A stretch of DNA of 31,459 nucleotides from Methylococcaceae bacterium UBA7658 (GCA_002483425.1 DLHW01000001.1:1-31459); one strand, 5' to 3'; counted from the stretch's first letter, positions 18,001 through 26,970 are shown. Numbers and translations: made by a program. The notes: generated by a model not told the origin, from the sequence alone.

Positions 18001-18741
18001 ATGAATGACGACCAATTGCTTCGTTACAGCCGCCAGCTCATGCTGCCGCAATGCGACATCGCCGGACAGCAAAAACTGCTTGCCGCCCGGATTCTTATCG
18101 TTGGCGCGGGCGGCTTAGGCTCCCCCGCCGCCATGTATCTCGCCGCAAGCGGAATCGGTCATATTACAATTTACGATAACGATGTCGTGGACTTATCCAA
18201 TTTACAAAGACAGATTGCTCATGACACTACTGATGTGGGGATTGCTAAAGTAATTTCAACCCGTAATACGCTTCACCGGTTAAATCCGGACGTTGAAGTC
18301 GACGCCGTCAAACAATGTTTGTCCGGGAGCGAACTGGAACAGGCGGTGGAAAAGGCGGATGTTGTACTCGATTGCAGCGACAATTTTTCGACCCGTTTTG
18401 CGATCAACCGGGCTTGTGTGGCTTTCCAAAAGCCGTTGGTATCGGGCGCGGCGATCCGTTTTGAAGGTCAAGTATCGGTCTACACGCCGGGACGCAACAA
18501 CAGTCCTTGCTACAATTGTTTGTACAAAAACGAAGGCGACGAAAACTTAACTTGCACAACCAATGGCGTTATAGCACCTATCACAGGAATTATCGGCAGT
18601 ATTCAAGCGTTAGAAACCATGAAACTGATCATCGGAATGGGGGAAGTGCTATCGGGCCGATTGTTATTAATCGACGGATTATTGATGACCATCAGGACCA
18701 TGCGATTCAACAAAAACCCGCAGTGTCCGGTGTGCAATTAA
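18001..18741 (+). CDS. moeB: MoeB/ThiF-family adenylyltransferase, probably MoeB
   Basis: A 246-residue E1-like enzyme that adenylates the C terminus of a sulfur-carrier protein (MoaD for molybdopterin, or ThiS in thiamine synthesis). ATP-binding VGAGGLGSPAA lies at residues 34-44, and the Asp-containing block DCSDNFSTRFAIN at about 124-136. Zinc is bound by two CxxC pairs, C170/C173 and C242/C245. The loop LTCTTNGVIAP carries the conserved cysteine C185. Length (E. coli MoeB 249) favours MoeB over HesA. It is divergent from groESL with a 139-bp shared region. No moaD or thiS neighbour is present, so MoeB versus ThiF is not settled by context. Confidence 0.82.
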   Translation: MNDDQLLRYSRQLMLPQCDIAGQQKLLAARILIVGAGGLGSPAAMYLAASGIGHITIYDNDVVDLSNLQRQIAHDTTDVGIAKVISTRNTLHRLNPDVEVDAVKQCLSGSELEQAVEKADVVLDCSDNFSTRFAINRACVAFQKPLVSGAAIRFEGQVSVYTPGRNNSPCYNCLYKNEGDENLTCTTNGVIAPITGIIGSIQALETMKLIIGMGEVLSGRLLLIDGLLMTIRTMRFNKNPQCPVCN

Positions 18742-19193
18742 GCGTTTTTCCAGCGGTCTATTTCGGTAACTGTGTGGTAAAAAACCTGCCCAAAATCCTC
18801 GGCACCCCGAATTCTCTCATTTTGCCGATACAAAATTGCCGCATCTGCTCGACAGCGAAATCAGAATAGGTAAATGCCCCGCTCTGATAACAAAGACTAC
18901 AATATTGAGTACTTTTGAACCATCGTTATTGAACCCGCCTCCCGTTGGATTTACCTTCATCGGCAATCCCCCGCTTTGGCAAACTCAACTTTAACTGTAC
19001 TACCCAGCCTTATGAAATTTAAACACCCAAGCGCCCTCAAGTATTAAGCGCAAGAAAATGCTTGTGCACTTCGGCATACGCAGCATTCATTACCTTAAAG
19101 ACCACAGATCTCTTCTCGATACACCGTCGAAAATAAAGCGCCTGATCGATAGACATGCCAATCAAGCGGGATAATCGACGCTTTTAAACGGCG
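18742..19193. other. Gene-poor region after moeB
   Basis: No supported gene in about 450 bp. All frames carry stops within short distances. A minus-strand mini-frame from an ATG at 19156 stops after about 20 codons. I see no clear hairpin or promoter. Confidence 0.3.
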
Positions 19194-19403
19194 CTACGAC
19201 GGTTTCTGAGCTTTATTTTTCAGCAGCGAAATTAATTTTTCGGCAAGATCGTTAATTTTTGACGGACTATCTCCATGAGGTTCGGTATCGCCGAAAGGTT
19301 GACCATTTTTTTGGGTATATTGATAAATAAAATAACCTAAAGGCGCAAACGCGGCCGCGCCGATTAGTAACATTGCAATAAAAATTTCGATAACAGTACC
19401 CAT
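19194..19403 (-). CDS. Small single-pass membrane protein, unknown function
   Basis: A 69-residue product. Two in-frame ATGs (19406 and 19403) follow a perfect AGGAGG; the second is preferred because its six-base spacing is better. Residues about 4-28 form one hydrophobic helix (IEIFIAMLLIGAAAFAPLGY) at the N terminus. The rest is a polar tail with a basic end (KLISLLKNKAQKPS). The strong ribosome site and clean membrane helix support a real gene. It stands alone between moeB and hemN. No family is recognised. Confidence 0.65.
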   Translation of the reverse strand: MGTVIEIFIAMLLIGAAAFAPLGYFIYQYTQKNGQPFGDTEPHGDSPSKINDLAEKLISLLKNKAQKPS

Positions 19404-19758
19404 CATATGCCTCCTGATTGTTTAATTTTTAATCGTTAAAAAACATCTTTAAACGGCTCGATGATACTCTTTTCAAAGAAAAAATAAAGCGGAGTGTAGC
19501 GGGCAAAACGCGAATGTAAGACTGAAGTAATTAAACCTGTCCCAAAAGTCGAGATGGGGGTTGAATCGGTACCTTTCAACATTGTTTTTGCACTTTGTAA
19601 ACTTAATAGCAACCGGATCGGATGCTTATTCCTTGCCTGATTCTCACAAAAACATGATTAACTCACCTTCGCGGGCACTCAGAAGAATCAAATAGCTGTA
19701 GTGAGGTCAAAAATTCTTAAGTTATTGATATTTCGTTTTAGATGCGTAAGGTAAGTTA
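19404..19758. other. Intergenic region downstream of hemN
   Basis: About 355 bp without a supported gene. A near-palindrome AAGTTATTAAATAACCTT overlaps the hemN stop and its 3' flank (about 19753-19770) but lacks a GC stem. No promoter or RNA signal is convincing. Confidence 0.3.
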
Positions 19759-21138
19759 TTAAATAACCTTGGAAAACTTTTGTTGTTTGCAGGACAAATA
19801 TTTATCGAACACCATGCAAGTATTGCGGATTAGTAAGCGTCCCGCCGGATTGACCTGAATACTTGCCGAGTCAACCTTAACCAAACCGTCTGTTTGCATA
19901 GCACCAAGCGCAATCATTTCTTCGGCAAAGTAATGTTTAAAATCAATCTTGTGATTTTGCTCGATACGGCTGAAATCTAAATGAAAATGGCAAATCAGCT
20001 GGTTAATCACATCCCGGCGGATTTTATCGTCCTCGTCCAGTTCGAAGCCTTTGAATACCGGTAATTGATTCCTGCTGAGTATTTCCTCGTATTCGTTTAG
20101 GTTTTTTACATTCTGGATATATGCGCCGCCGACTCGGCCGATGGAGGTAATCCCCAAGCCGACCAGATCACAGTCCGAATGGGTGGAGTAGCCTTGAAAG
20201 TTGCGGTACAAGTGGCCTTTGCGCTGGGCGACGGCCAGTTCGTCGTCCGGTTTGGCGAAGTGATCCATGCCAATATAAACATAACCTGCGGCGGTCAGTT
20301 TGTCGCCGACCATTTGCAAAATCGCCAGTTTGGCATCGGCGGAAGGTAGTTCGGTTTCGTTGATTTGCCGCTGGGTTTTAAAACGCTCTGGCAGGTGGGC
20401 GTAATTGAACACCGAGAAGCGGTCGGGCGCGACATCAATCAGTTTATCCAGTGTCGCCGCAAAGCTGGCGAGCGTTTGTTTGGGCAGGCCGTAGATCAAA
20501 TCGACATTGGTGGAACGGAAGCCCTCCCCGCAAGCGGCTTTAAGCACGGCAAAGGTCTGGGTTTCGCTTTGCAGGCGGTTGACCGCTTTTTGCACGGTAT
20601 GATCGAAATCCTGTACGCCTAGACTGATGCGGTTGAAGCCCAGTCTCCGCAATTGTTCGATGGTGTGAAGGTTGGTTTCGCGGGGATCGACTTCGATGGA
20701 ATATTCGCCGCTATCATCATTCTTCAGGGCGAAATGCTCTCTTGTTGCCGTCATCAATGCCTGCATTTGCGCGTAGTTGAGAAATGTGGGCGTACCGCCG
20801 CCCCAATGCAGTTGGTTGACGACTCGGGTTTTGTCGAACAAGTCGCCCTGCAAAACGATTTCCTTGATCAGGTTGGCGAGATAAGGCTCGGCATGTTGCC
20901 GGTTTTTGGTGACAATTTTGTTGCAAGCGCAATAAAAACAGACCGTATCGCAAAATGGGATATGGAAATACAACGACAGTGGCCCGCCCTTGGCATTGGA
21001 TTCGGCGATGTGCTGGCGGTAATGCGCTTCGGTAAAGCCTTCGTGCAGTTCCAGGGCGGTGGGATAGGAAGTATAGCGCGGACCGGCTTTATCGTATTTA
21101 TCGATTAAAGCGCGGTCGAATTGGAGTGTTTGATCCAT
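19759..21138 (-). CDS. hemN: Oxygen-independent coproporphyrinogen III oxidase HemN
   Basis: This 459-residue radical-SAM enzyme (E. coli HemN 457) decarboxylates coproporphyrinogen III to protoporphyrinogen IX without oxygen in haem synthesis. The cluster motif CxxxCxxCxC is intact at C63, C67, C70 and C72 (FCDTVCFYCACNK). GGGTPT near residue 114 and VDPRETN near 160 are further family marks, and the HemN C-terminal domain is complete. These features separate it from HemW-like proteins, which lack the fourth cysteine. In many relatives FNR or ANR controls hemN, but I found no perfect FNR box in the 430 bp upstream. It is monocistronic. Confidence 0.95.
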   Translation of the reverse strand: MDQTLQFDRALIDKYDKAGPRYTSYPTALELHEGFTEAHYRQHIAESNAKGGPLSLYFHIPFCDTVCFYCACNKIVTKNRQHAEPYLANLIKEIVLQGDLFDKTRVVNQLHWGGGTPTFLNYAQMQALMTATREHFALKNDDSGEYSIEVDPRETNLHTIEQLRRLGFNRISLGVQDFDHTVQKAVNRLQSETQTFAVLKAACGEGFRSTNVDLIYGLPKQTLASFAATLDKLIDVAPDRFSVFNYAHLPERFKTQRQINETELPSADAKLAILQMVGDKLTAAGYVYIGMDHFAKPDDELAVAQRKGHLYRNFQGYSTHSDCDLVGLGITSIGRVGGAYIQNVKNLNEYEEILSRNQLPVFKGFELDEDDKIRRDVINQLICHFHLDFSRIEQNHKIDFKHYFAEEMIALGAMQTDGLVKVDSASIQVNPAGRLLIRNTCMVFDKYLSCKQQKFSKVI

Positions 21139-21568
21139 CGGGCAATCGAGTTTAAATCAGTTGCCATTATTCTACCTTATAATCGTTCTTCGCAATGGCA
21201 ACGCCACTGACTTTAATACAAGCTTAATAGCCTCGGAACCTCCGAAATAGTTGATTCTATACTTAGATCGGCAACCGAATCCTATTCGAAATCAATGATT
21301 TACTGTTCCCTAACGCTGTCAATGACAATTAAACCTTATAACGCTCTTCTAAAACCGTCATTATTTAACATTTTTCCAATGGATTTGTTTACAGTTCGCA
21401 CCGTTCGTTTTCTTTAATCTTTGAACCGTACTCTAAATCAATCGGGAACGGCGAGCTTCCTTAATTATCGATTGTTAGTGCAGCCCTAGGGCAAATCTTA
21501 CATTGTCCGGGGAGAATCAATTTAACTATTAACTGATTTGAAAATTATGTTTCTATGAGGACAAGATT
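21139..21568. other. Divergent intergenic region hemN / protease
   Basis: A 430-bp region that must carry promoters for both flanking genes. No perfect operator of a known type is seen. GAGGA lies eight bases before the protease start. Confidence 0.35.
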
Positions 21569-22816
21569 ATGAATACTTCAAATATTATATTACTGACGGG
21601 ACTGCTAGCGGGCATTAACGGGGTTTATGCCGAAGGCCCCGTTGCGGGCGTCGTTTCAGAAGCTGAATCCTTGGGTTCCGGCGACGCTAGGATGGCGGCG
21701 GATGCTAAAACGATCTCAAGTTATTGGACGCCGGCAAGATTAGCGGCGGCAAAACCGATGCCAACGCCACTGGTTCCTGTAAGCGCGGCATCGTTGTCGT
21801 TCCGTCCGGTTGCACAAGAAAGCTTGGAAGCAGCAGATCCAGGTTATACGCCAGGCTGCCGACCGAATGCTAAAAACTGCGATACCGCGCCCCGTAAGTT
21901 AGCGCTTGAAAACGGAGCATCAACTTCTTCCGAGGCGTTTGGGGATTTAATTCAGCCGCTGCACGGCGCGAAGCCGGTCAATCCTAAAGATGGGCCTTAC
22001 GGTCCTTTCCAAAGATGGCGCGAAGCTGAATTAATTACAGCTTACCCTAAATCGGCGGTGGGAAAATTATTCTTTACGCTAGGCGGCAGAAACTGGGTAT
22101 GCTCCGCTTCCGTCGTCGGTAGAAGCACTTTAATTACAGCGGGTCATTGCAACTCGGACGGCGCCGGACGTTTTGCGACTAACCGTTTGTTCTGCCCAAG
22201 CTACAAGGACGGCGTAAATCCGCTCCGGGGTTGCTGGTCTGTCGTGACCAGCGCAGTATCCAACCAATGGCATACTTCAGGCGATCCCGATTACGACTAC
22301 TCCTGTTTAGTCACCGCAACGACCGGCACTGTTCTGGGGAACAAAATCGGAAATGTAACAGGCACCCTAGGCCGGGCGTGGAATTTCGGACCAAGCCAAG
22401 CGGTGCGGACATTCGGATACCCAGCCGCGGCTCCGTTTACCGGGGGTACTTTGCAAACAACCGCTTCAACCGAATGGTATACGCATGATTTTACGGTAGG
22501 CGGACAAATCTCAAAAATTATCGGTAGCGATTTAACCGGCGGCTCCAGCGGCGGGCCGTGGATCGTCGGCTGGACGGGCGGATTAGCCGAAGCGGCCGAC
22601 ACGGACGGTTCGCTATCGACCGATCCCGGTTCGAATTGGGTAAACGGCGTCAACAGCCACAAACGCTGCGTAACGAATTGCAACGCGCCCACAATGACCT
22701 CCGGCGTATTCTGGCAAGAAATGACCTCGCCGCCGTTCAGAAATACTACCGGAGATGTCAATGAATCGGAAGATGTGATCGGGTTGTGCTTAGCGAATCC
22801 GAATAACAATCCTTAA
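21569..22816 (+). CDS. Secreted trypsin-like serine protease (S1/V8 type)
   Basis: The 415-residue product has a signal peptide (about residues 1-22, ending VYAE). A pro-region of some 120 residues includes a Cys pair (GCRPNAKNCD), and a chymotrypsin-fold domain follows. The catalytic triad is visible: TAGHC (H193), an Asp in DPDYDYS (most likely D243) and GGSSGGPW (S327). Extra cysteines (RLFCPSYKDGVNPLRGCW and others) suggest disulfides and export. No membrane anchor or sorting tail is present. The start has GAGGA upstream. It stands alone between hemN and an IS remnant. The substrate is unknown; glutamyl-endopeptidase-like enzymes share this layout, but specificity cannot be read here. Confidence 0.82.
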   Translation: MNTSNIILLTGLLAGINGVYAEGPVAGVVSEAESLGSGDARMAADAKTISSYWTPARLAAAKPMPTPLVPVSAASLSFRPVAQESLEAADPGYTPGCRPNAKNCDTAPRKLALENGASTSSEAFGDLIQPLHGAKPVNPKDGPYGPFQRWREAELITAYPKSAVGKLFFTLGGRNWVCSASVVGRSTLITAGHCNSDGAGRFATNRLFCPSYKDGVNPLRGCWSVVTSAVSNQWHTSGDPDYDYSCLVTATTGTVLGNKIGNVTGTLGRAWNFGPSQAVRTFGYPAAAPFTGGTLQTTASTEWYTHDFTVGGQISKIIGSDLTGGSSGGPWIVGWTGGLAEAADTDGSLSTDPGSNWVNGVNSHKRCVTNCNAPTMTSGVFWQEMTSPPFRNTTGDVNESEDVIGLCLANPNNNP

Positions 22817-22827
22817 GTAGAAAGTGG

Positions 22828-23980
22828 TGATCTTGCCTGTTTTTTTCAGACACTTGGCTAACAGAGTAAATCTAACCTCGAGGTCAACAATGAAAACTAA
22901 GAAAGAAGAAAAAACGGGCACGGCCTGCCTGTGAGAGATATATGAGGCAGATTAAAGAACAAGCGTTAGAGTGCGCTGCTCGGGATGGTAGAGACTACCT
23001 TGTATGACTGGCGGGTAAAACGCAGGCAAACAAAACCAAGCCCCTTGAAGACCAAAATCGCCAGCAAGCTGAAATGGCAAGTCTTAAGCGTGAAAACGCC
23101 CGGCTGGAGGAGGAAGTGGCCTTCCTACTTGTGCCCTTTTGGGTAAAAAAGGCGGCGGCGTACTTCGCGAAGTCGCCAAAGTCGACTGCATGGATGCAAG
23201 AGGTAGAGCAACGCAGGAGTAGTTGTGGAGAAGTACGCCGCGATCAAAGCCAATGAAATGCACTTTTCAGTGAGCAGGATGTGCTGCTTGTTGTTGGTTT
23301 CCCGTAGCGGTTATTACGCCTGGAAACACAGACCACCTTCAGTTAGGGAGCAATCGAACCGGTTGCTAAAAATTGAGATCAAGCGGGGTTTGACAATACC
23401 CGCAGGGCACAAGTGAAAAAGGCCGGTCTGGCGCATCCATAATTGCCCGTTGGCTGTAAGACGAAGGCAAACAAGCTGGTCGCCACCGTATAGCCAGAAT
23501 CATGAAGGACAATGGCTGGCCGGCGAAGGCGGCCAAAAAATATCTCGATGCCCCTTGAGGGTGCAAGGCGACCACCCACAGCAAGCACTCATTGCCAGTA
23601 GCCCCTAGCTTATTAGAATAGGATTTTAATGCAGACAAACCTGACCGAAAGCGGGCATCGGATATCACCACTCTCTGGACGGAAGAAGGCTAGCTGCTTG
23701 TGCCCAGAGGGTATGAGCAAGAAGGGCGACTGTTATGATAACGCCGCAATGGTAAAGTTGGAGCCATAGCTTCAAGGTCAGCAGTGCATGGCGAACGGTT
23801 TTTGACCCGTTCAGAAGCCAAGCGCCTAGCGTTCGAATACATTGAGATGTATTATTTATGCCCTTGAGTACAATCGCAAACGGCTTCATTCAAGATTAGG
23901 CTATTCTTAGCCCAAGCAAGCGGCCTTAACTTAGCGCGACAGAGACACCCCAGCTGTCTATCCATAGACCCTACTCGCGT
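22828..23980 (+). mobile_element. Degraded IS3-family element with broken OrfA and OrfB
   Basis: The left end begins TGATCTTGCCTG and soon CAGACACTTGGC, which resembles IS3-type ends (TGATCTTAC...GGACAC). OrfA is broken by stops but keeps MRQIKEQALECAARDG and LKRENARLEEEVAFL. OrfB starts near 23225 (EKYAAIKANEMHFSVSRMCC, SGYYAWKHRPPSVREQSNRL) and then shifts frame repeatedly. Later pieces read SDITTLWTEEG, MSKKGDCYDNAAM, and at the end a RLAFEYIE-like stretch. The part of the DDE domain between WTEEG and MSKKGD, which normally holds the second catalytic Asp, is deleted. The right terminal repeat could not be matched to the left, so the end near 23980 is approximate. The element cannot move by itself. 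Confidence 0.85.
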
Positions 23981-24012
23981 TTTATAACCTAAAGATCACA
24001 AGTGTCCAAAAA

Positions 24013-24081
24013 GGGGCATAAAACGAGTTGCGCAATGACTCGACTCGATTTTGTCATGCTTTACAATTCCACTCCGCAAAC
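24013..24081 (+). repeat. Inverted repeat copy A (69 bp)
   Basis: It starts GGGGCATAAAAC and ends CTCCGCAAAC. The same ends and length appear in reverse orientation at 27191-27259. By hand alignment without gaps 51 of 69 positions match. GGGGCATAAAAC is the outer end in both copies. Confidence 0.7.
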
Positions 24082-24620
24082 CACGCCACGTGGAATCGCC
24101 CAGCCCAGCCCTATCGCTTCTGGGGATTACTCGGCTCCTGCCTCGCAGCGAACCATTGCGCCGAACTGTCTTGGGGCTGTCATGCCCTCGTTTACAAGCC
24201 TTTGAAGAACAAGGGACTGACAAGGTTGAGGGTTGTACTCGTTGCCTTCATCGTCACGCAATGCCATGATAAACATGGTGGCGCAAAACCCGGCATTTGC
24301 TATCTTTCTCGTAATAGCCGGTACAGCAATATCAAACTAATTGCATCCACTGCAACGACGGTTATTTTTGTCGCGCCGGTGTCACAAACTGCAAGCTCGT
24401 AACGTGCGAAAAGCCGTCATGTTTGAATCGGCTAAGGGTTTTTTTGGGTTTAGTTTGGAATTTAGCCGTTGTCTTGGCTAAAGTGGGCGGGTTGTTTGGA
24501 TCATTACGCCATCTCATTGAGCAAAATAATGCAGAAGCGCGCCTTCGCCTTACTGTGGTTATGTTGCGTCAACTCGACAGGGGCAATCTTACTGAAATGC
24601 TTGTAAATCAATGGGTTTTA
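24082..24620. other. Decayed accessory DNA without a supported gene
   Basis: Short open frames exist on both strands but none has a ribosome site or recognisable domain. A 24-codon plus-strand frame near 24268 encodes a hydrophobic peptide (NPAFAIFLVIAGTAIS), perhaps a leftover membrane segment. Nothing else is supported. Confidence 0.35.
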
Positions 24621-24665
24621 TGGTGGGTCGCATGCGATTCGAACGCATGACCATCGCATTAAAAG
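24621..24665 (-). other. 3' fragment of tRNA-Lys(TTT), likely attachment-site remnant
   Basis: Read on the minus strand it has the anticodon loop CTTTTAA (24665-24659), variable region, a complete T-arm (ATGCG, TTCGAAT, CGCAT), the acceptor strand GCGACCC and ACCA. The D-arm, 5' acceptor strand and 5' half of the anticodon stem are missing: the upstream bases do not pair. A tRNA truncated exactly in this way is what site-specific integration into a tRNA 3' end leaves at the far end of an island. It is not a functional tRNA. Confidence 0.75.
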
Positions 24666-24890
24666 AGCTGTTTTAAATTTTATCTTATTGTTTTTAATAT
24701 AAATTAATTAATAACCTTCACGTTGCTTTGTATATTTGTGCATATCATTGCGCATACGTATTACCCAACTTTTACCCAGAATGACCTAAGCAAAAAATTG
24801 AACGCTCTGACCCCAAACTCTAGGTTTAGAAGCCTGCCACCAACAGCAGATTTCATGTTAAACACTAGGCTGCCGTTCAGGACAACAAAA
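24666..24890. other. AT-rich spacer next to the tRNA fragment
   Basis: The stretch 24670-24720 is nearly pure A and T, unlike the flanking core genes. No gene is supported. Confidence 0.3.
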
Positions 24891-25301
24891 CTATTCTGTG
24901 AATGGATTCAATAGACGAGCTCCCGTATTCCTAAAATCGTCCACATTTCTGGTTACAACCGTCAGGTCGTAAATTAATGCAGTAGCAGCAATCAATTTAT
25001 CAAGGGCGTGGTTCGAGTCCGGCACGCGCAACTTTCCCCACAGCATTGCAATTTCCCCATCAATACCAAGAATATGATCTTGATATTGAATCATTAAGGC
25101 ATTAAGCCAGTTTTCTAACACTTGACCTTGGTCACGATCGCCACGATGAAAAATAAGGTCAACCCCACGTCGCAATTCTCCCAGGGTTACCACCGATAGA
25201 TAGGTTAGGTCGCCAGTTCGAATAATCTGTTGAAAAAATCGCTGAACGCCAGGATTGGCCTTTTTATTTTTTCGAATTTCACTGATAACGTTCGTTTTTA
25301 A
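24891..25301 (-). pseudogene. VapC/FitB-like PIN-domain toxin lacking its N terminus
   Basis: The frame runs from about 25301 to a stop at 24891. It matches the FitB-type VapC fold: TNVISEIRKN at the start, LSVVTLGELRRGVD, DSNHALDKLIAATALIYDLT and TRNVDDF near the end. The start is damaged. Family members begin with a Met and a short strand leading to LLDTNVISE, whose Asp is catalytic. Here the codons before TNV read L-K and a TAA stop lies five codons before TNV, so the first strand and the Asp are lost and no start codon with a ribosome site is present. No intact Phd/VapB antitoxin gene lies upstream. VapC toxins cleave RNA, but this copy should be dead. Downstream GTG at 25193 would give a fragment only. 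Confidence 0.75.
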
Positions 25302-25489
25302 TGGTGCTTATTGCCCTCAAAAAAGCTACCAAAATTTATTTGAATGAAGTTGGCATGATCTTTAAAAGCTACTGCGGCAACCCGCAACATTTGATCTTCA
25401 AGTATCAACCGCCAGCGTTGAAACAGATCGTCAGAATTATGGGCTGGCCCAAATATCGAAAAAGTATTTTTGATTCCAAGTTGAATCAT
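25298..25489 (-). CDS. Small ORF of unknown nature upstream of the VapC remnant
   Basis: A 63-codon frame beginning at an ATG with AAAGGGG just one base before it. The product (MIQLGIKNTFSIFGPAH start, EGNKHH end) has no signal, no membrane segment and no known domain. It ends at exactly the place where recognisable VapC sequence begins. It may be the tail of another gene joined there by a deletion, or chance. Evidence for expression is weak. Confidence 0.25.
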   Translation of the reverse strand: MIQLGIKNTFSIFGPAHNSDDLFQRWRLILEDQMLRVAAVAFKDHANFIQINFGSFFEGNKHH

Positions 25490-25499
25490 TCCCCTTTGA

Positions 25500-26366
25500 T
25501 TAGCGATTATTTAAGATGCTGTTTAATTGTTCTTGTTCTCTTTGTCTTGCTTCATATTCTTCAGATTCCTCTATAGCTTCATCAACTTCATCCATCATAG
25601 TGCCAAAGGCTTCGGTATTCTGAAAACCACCGGACGGATAGAAACAGTCTGACTTGCCCGATGTGTGGTCGTCATAGCAAAGGCTATAGAGTTTATAGCC
25701 TTGCGACGATTGTGAAAAATCAGCGGCAAAGGGAATCGTATGCGTTTGGCCTTGCCGTACAAAACTAAATTCTCCACTGACGGTATAGACGCCATTTTTG
25801 AAGCCCCTTTCTAGTGTGTGTGCGCTGTTGGGTACATACTTATCCATAAACCACGCGGTTGTCCAATACCTAAAGCCGTTTTCCACTTCCGCATTCGTAA
25901 AATCTGCATTGGGCTTGTCCCCAGAATTTTCAGTAGTCTTATTGTGTTTTCGGGATTTTTTGGCAGGTTTTTGAGTTGACGCAACTTTTATTAATTCATG
26001 TTGAGCATCTGGAAGATTAATCACACGATCTTCAATTGGTTTTTGTGGTGGGACTTCTACTTGGGTTTCACGTAATACTGCTGCCTGATCCTTCGATGGA
26101 ATGTCAGCCCCTAAGCGGGTCAAACAGTTTTTGGCGGACTGGTTGCCCTGCTGGGCTGAGAGGCGATAGAGAGAAATGGCTTGTTCCAGGTTGCGAGGGG
26201 CATCAATACCCGCTTCATATTTGAAACCCAGCTCGTACTGGGCTTGTGCATTTCCTGAATCTGCGGATTTCTGCAATTGCCCTAGGTTATTGCCCGCACA
26301 TCCTGCTAACAAAAGTAAAAGCAAGGTAATAAGCCAGGCTATATCGGTTGATTTAATCGATTTCAT
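25500..26366 (-). CDS. Lipoprotein with Sel1-like repeats
   Basis: A 288-residue envelope protein with a lipoprotein signal and lipobox LAGC (Cys23). Residues about 30-85 hold Sel1-type repeats (SGNAQAQYELGFKYEAG, then LYRLSAQQGNQSAKN), usually protein-interaction scaffolds. A basic linker (about 125-150, KPAKKSRKHNKTTENSG) precedes a C-terminal domain of about 120 residues with two cysteines (SLCYDDHTSGKSDCFY) and a very acidic tail (DEVDEAIEESEEYEARQREQ). GGAGAAACG precedes the ATG. The C-terminal domain is not recognised. It sits between two mobile or decayed genes and is intact, so it may be cargo of the accessory region. Confidence 0.72.
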   Translation of the reverse strand: MKSIKSTDIAWLITLLLLLLAGCAGNNLGQLQKSADSGNAQAQYELGFKYEAGIDAPRNLEQAISLYRLSAQQGNQSAKNCLTRLGADIPSKDQAAVLRETQVEVPPQKPIEDRVINLPDAQHELIKVASTQKPAKKSRKHNKTTENSGDKPNADFTNAEVENGFRYWTTAWFMDKYVPNSAHTLERGFKNGVYTVSGEFSFVRQGQTHTIPFAADFSQSSQGYKLYSLCYDDHTSGKSDCFYPSGGFQNTEAFGTMMDEVDEAIEESEEYEARQREQEQLNSILNNR

Positions 26367-26442
26367 CGTTTCTCCGGTTGGATTAGCTAAGAAAATTTTG
26401 ATTGTGTCATCAGGTTTCCCTTCTCTCTAAGGCTGTAGAAAC

Positions 26443-26970
26443 CTAATCCGGAACTGTTGGCAAATCGCCCATATCGCCGCACCAATCCGCCGCCAGCAAG
26501 CCATCACGCACATAGCGGTGGAATGTCGAATATGGCCAGTCCTTTACCTGCTTAACGTAGCCATGTTTCAGCGGGTTAACATGGATGTAGTCGATATGCT
26601 TGGCATAGTCCAACTCTGTCGTAATGGTATGCTCCCAATACCGACGCTGCCATATCCCCCGCTCGGATCGTTTGCGGCGGGTTGCCGATAGCCGTTCGGT
26701 GCGGGGTAAGCCTTTTGAGAACAGCAACTTTATCAATCGCCACCGTACCGGATAATCGTCGGTATCGGGCGGCAAGGTCATCACGCAATGCAGATGATCC
26801 GGTAACACCACCCAGGCATCGATGTGGAACGGGTATAACCGTTTCACCCGACGAACCGAATCGCGCAACAGGTCGATATGGTCGGTCAGCAGTGTCCGTT
26901 GCCGCTCCAGCAAATTCACGGTGAAGAAATAACAGCCACCCGCGACAAAATTCCGCCGATAATTAGGAAT
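26443..26970 (-). CDS. REP-associated tyrosine transposase (RAYT, TnpA_REP-like)
   Basis: The homologous frame extends to 26970 and codes 175 residues, starting at the family N terminus (PNYRRNFVAGGCYFFTVNLL). The catalytic HUH motif is HLH in PDHLHCVM (H59, H61) and the nucleophile is probably Y128 in DYIHVNPLKHGYV. These single-strand transposases act on REP hairpins. The expected ATG is replaced by ATT (26970-26968), although GGGGAGG sits five bases before it, so initiation is by a rare ATT codon or has been lost. A GTG at 26919 is the next option but would remove the first conserved strand. REP-like hairpins lie at 27008-27157, just upstream of the gene. Confidence 0.85.
   Translation of the reverse strand: MPNYRRNFVAGGCYFFTVNLLERQRTLLTDHIDLLRDSVRRVKRLYPFHIDAWVVLPDHLHCVMTLPPDTDDYPVRWRLIKLLFSKGLPRTERLSATRRKRSERGIWQRRYWEHTITTELDYAKHIDYIHVNPLKHGYVKQVKDWPYSTFHRYVRDGLLAADWCGDMGDLPTVPD

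Noticed and set aside
19036..19156. Apparent 39-codon minus-strand mini-gene after moeB
   Set aside because: Careful reading of the bases at 19140-19142 (three C) breaks the frame; the true frame stops after about 20 codons.
21139..21330. FNR box expected before hemN
   Set aside because: The only TTGAT here (near 21252) is not followed by ATCAA at the right distance, so no site is claimed.
23996..24223. ORFs across repeat copy A that resemble an ORF across repeat copy B
   Set aside because: The protein-level likeness (NDSxRFxxAL) is explained by the shared 69-bp DNA repeat, not by a conserved protein.
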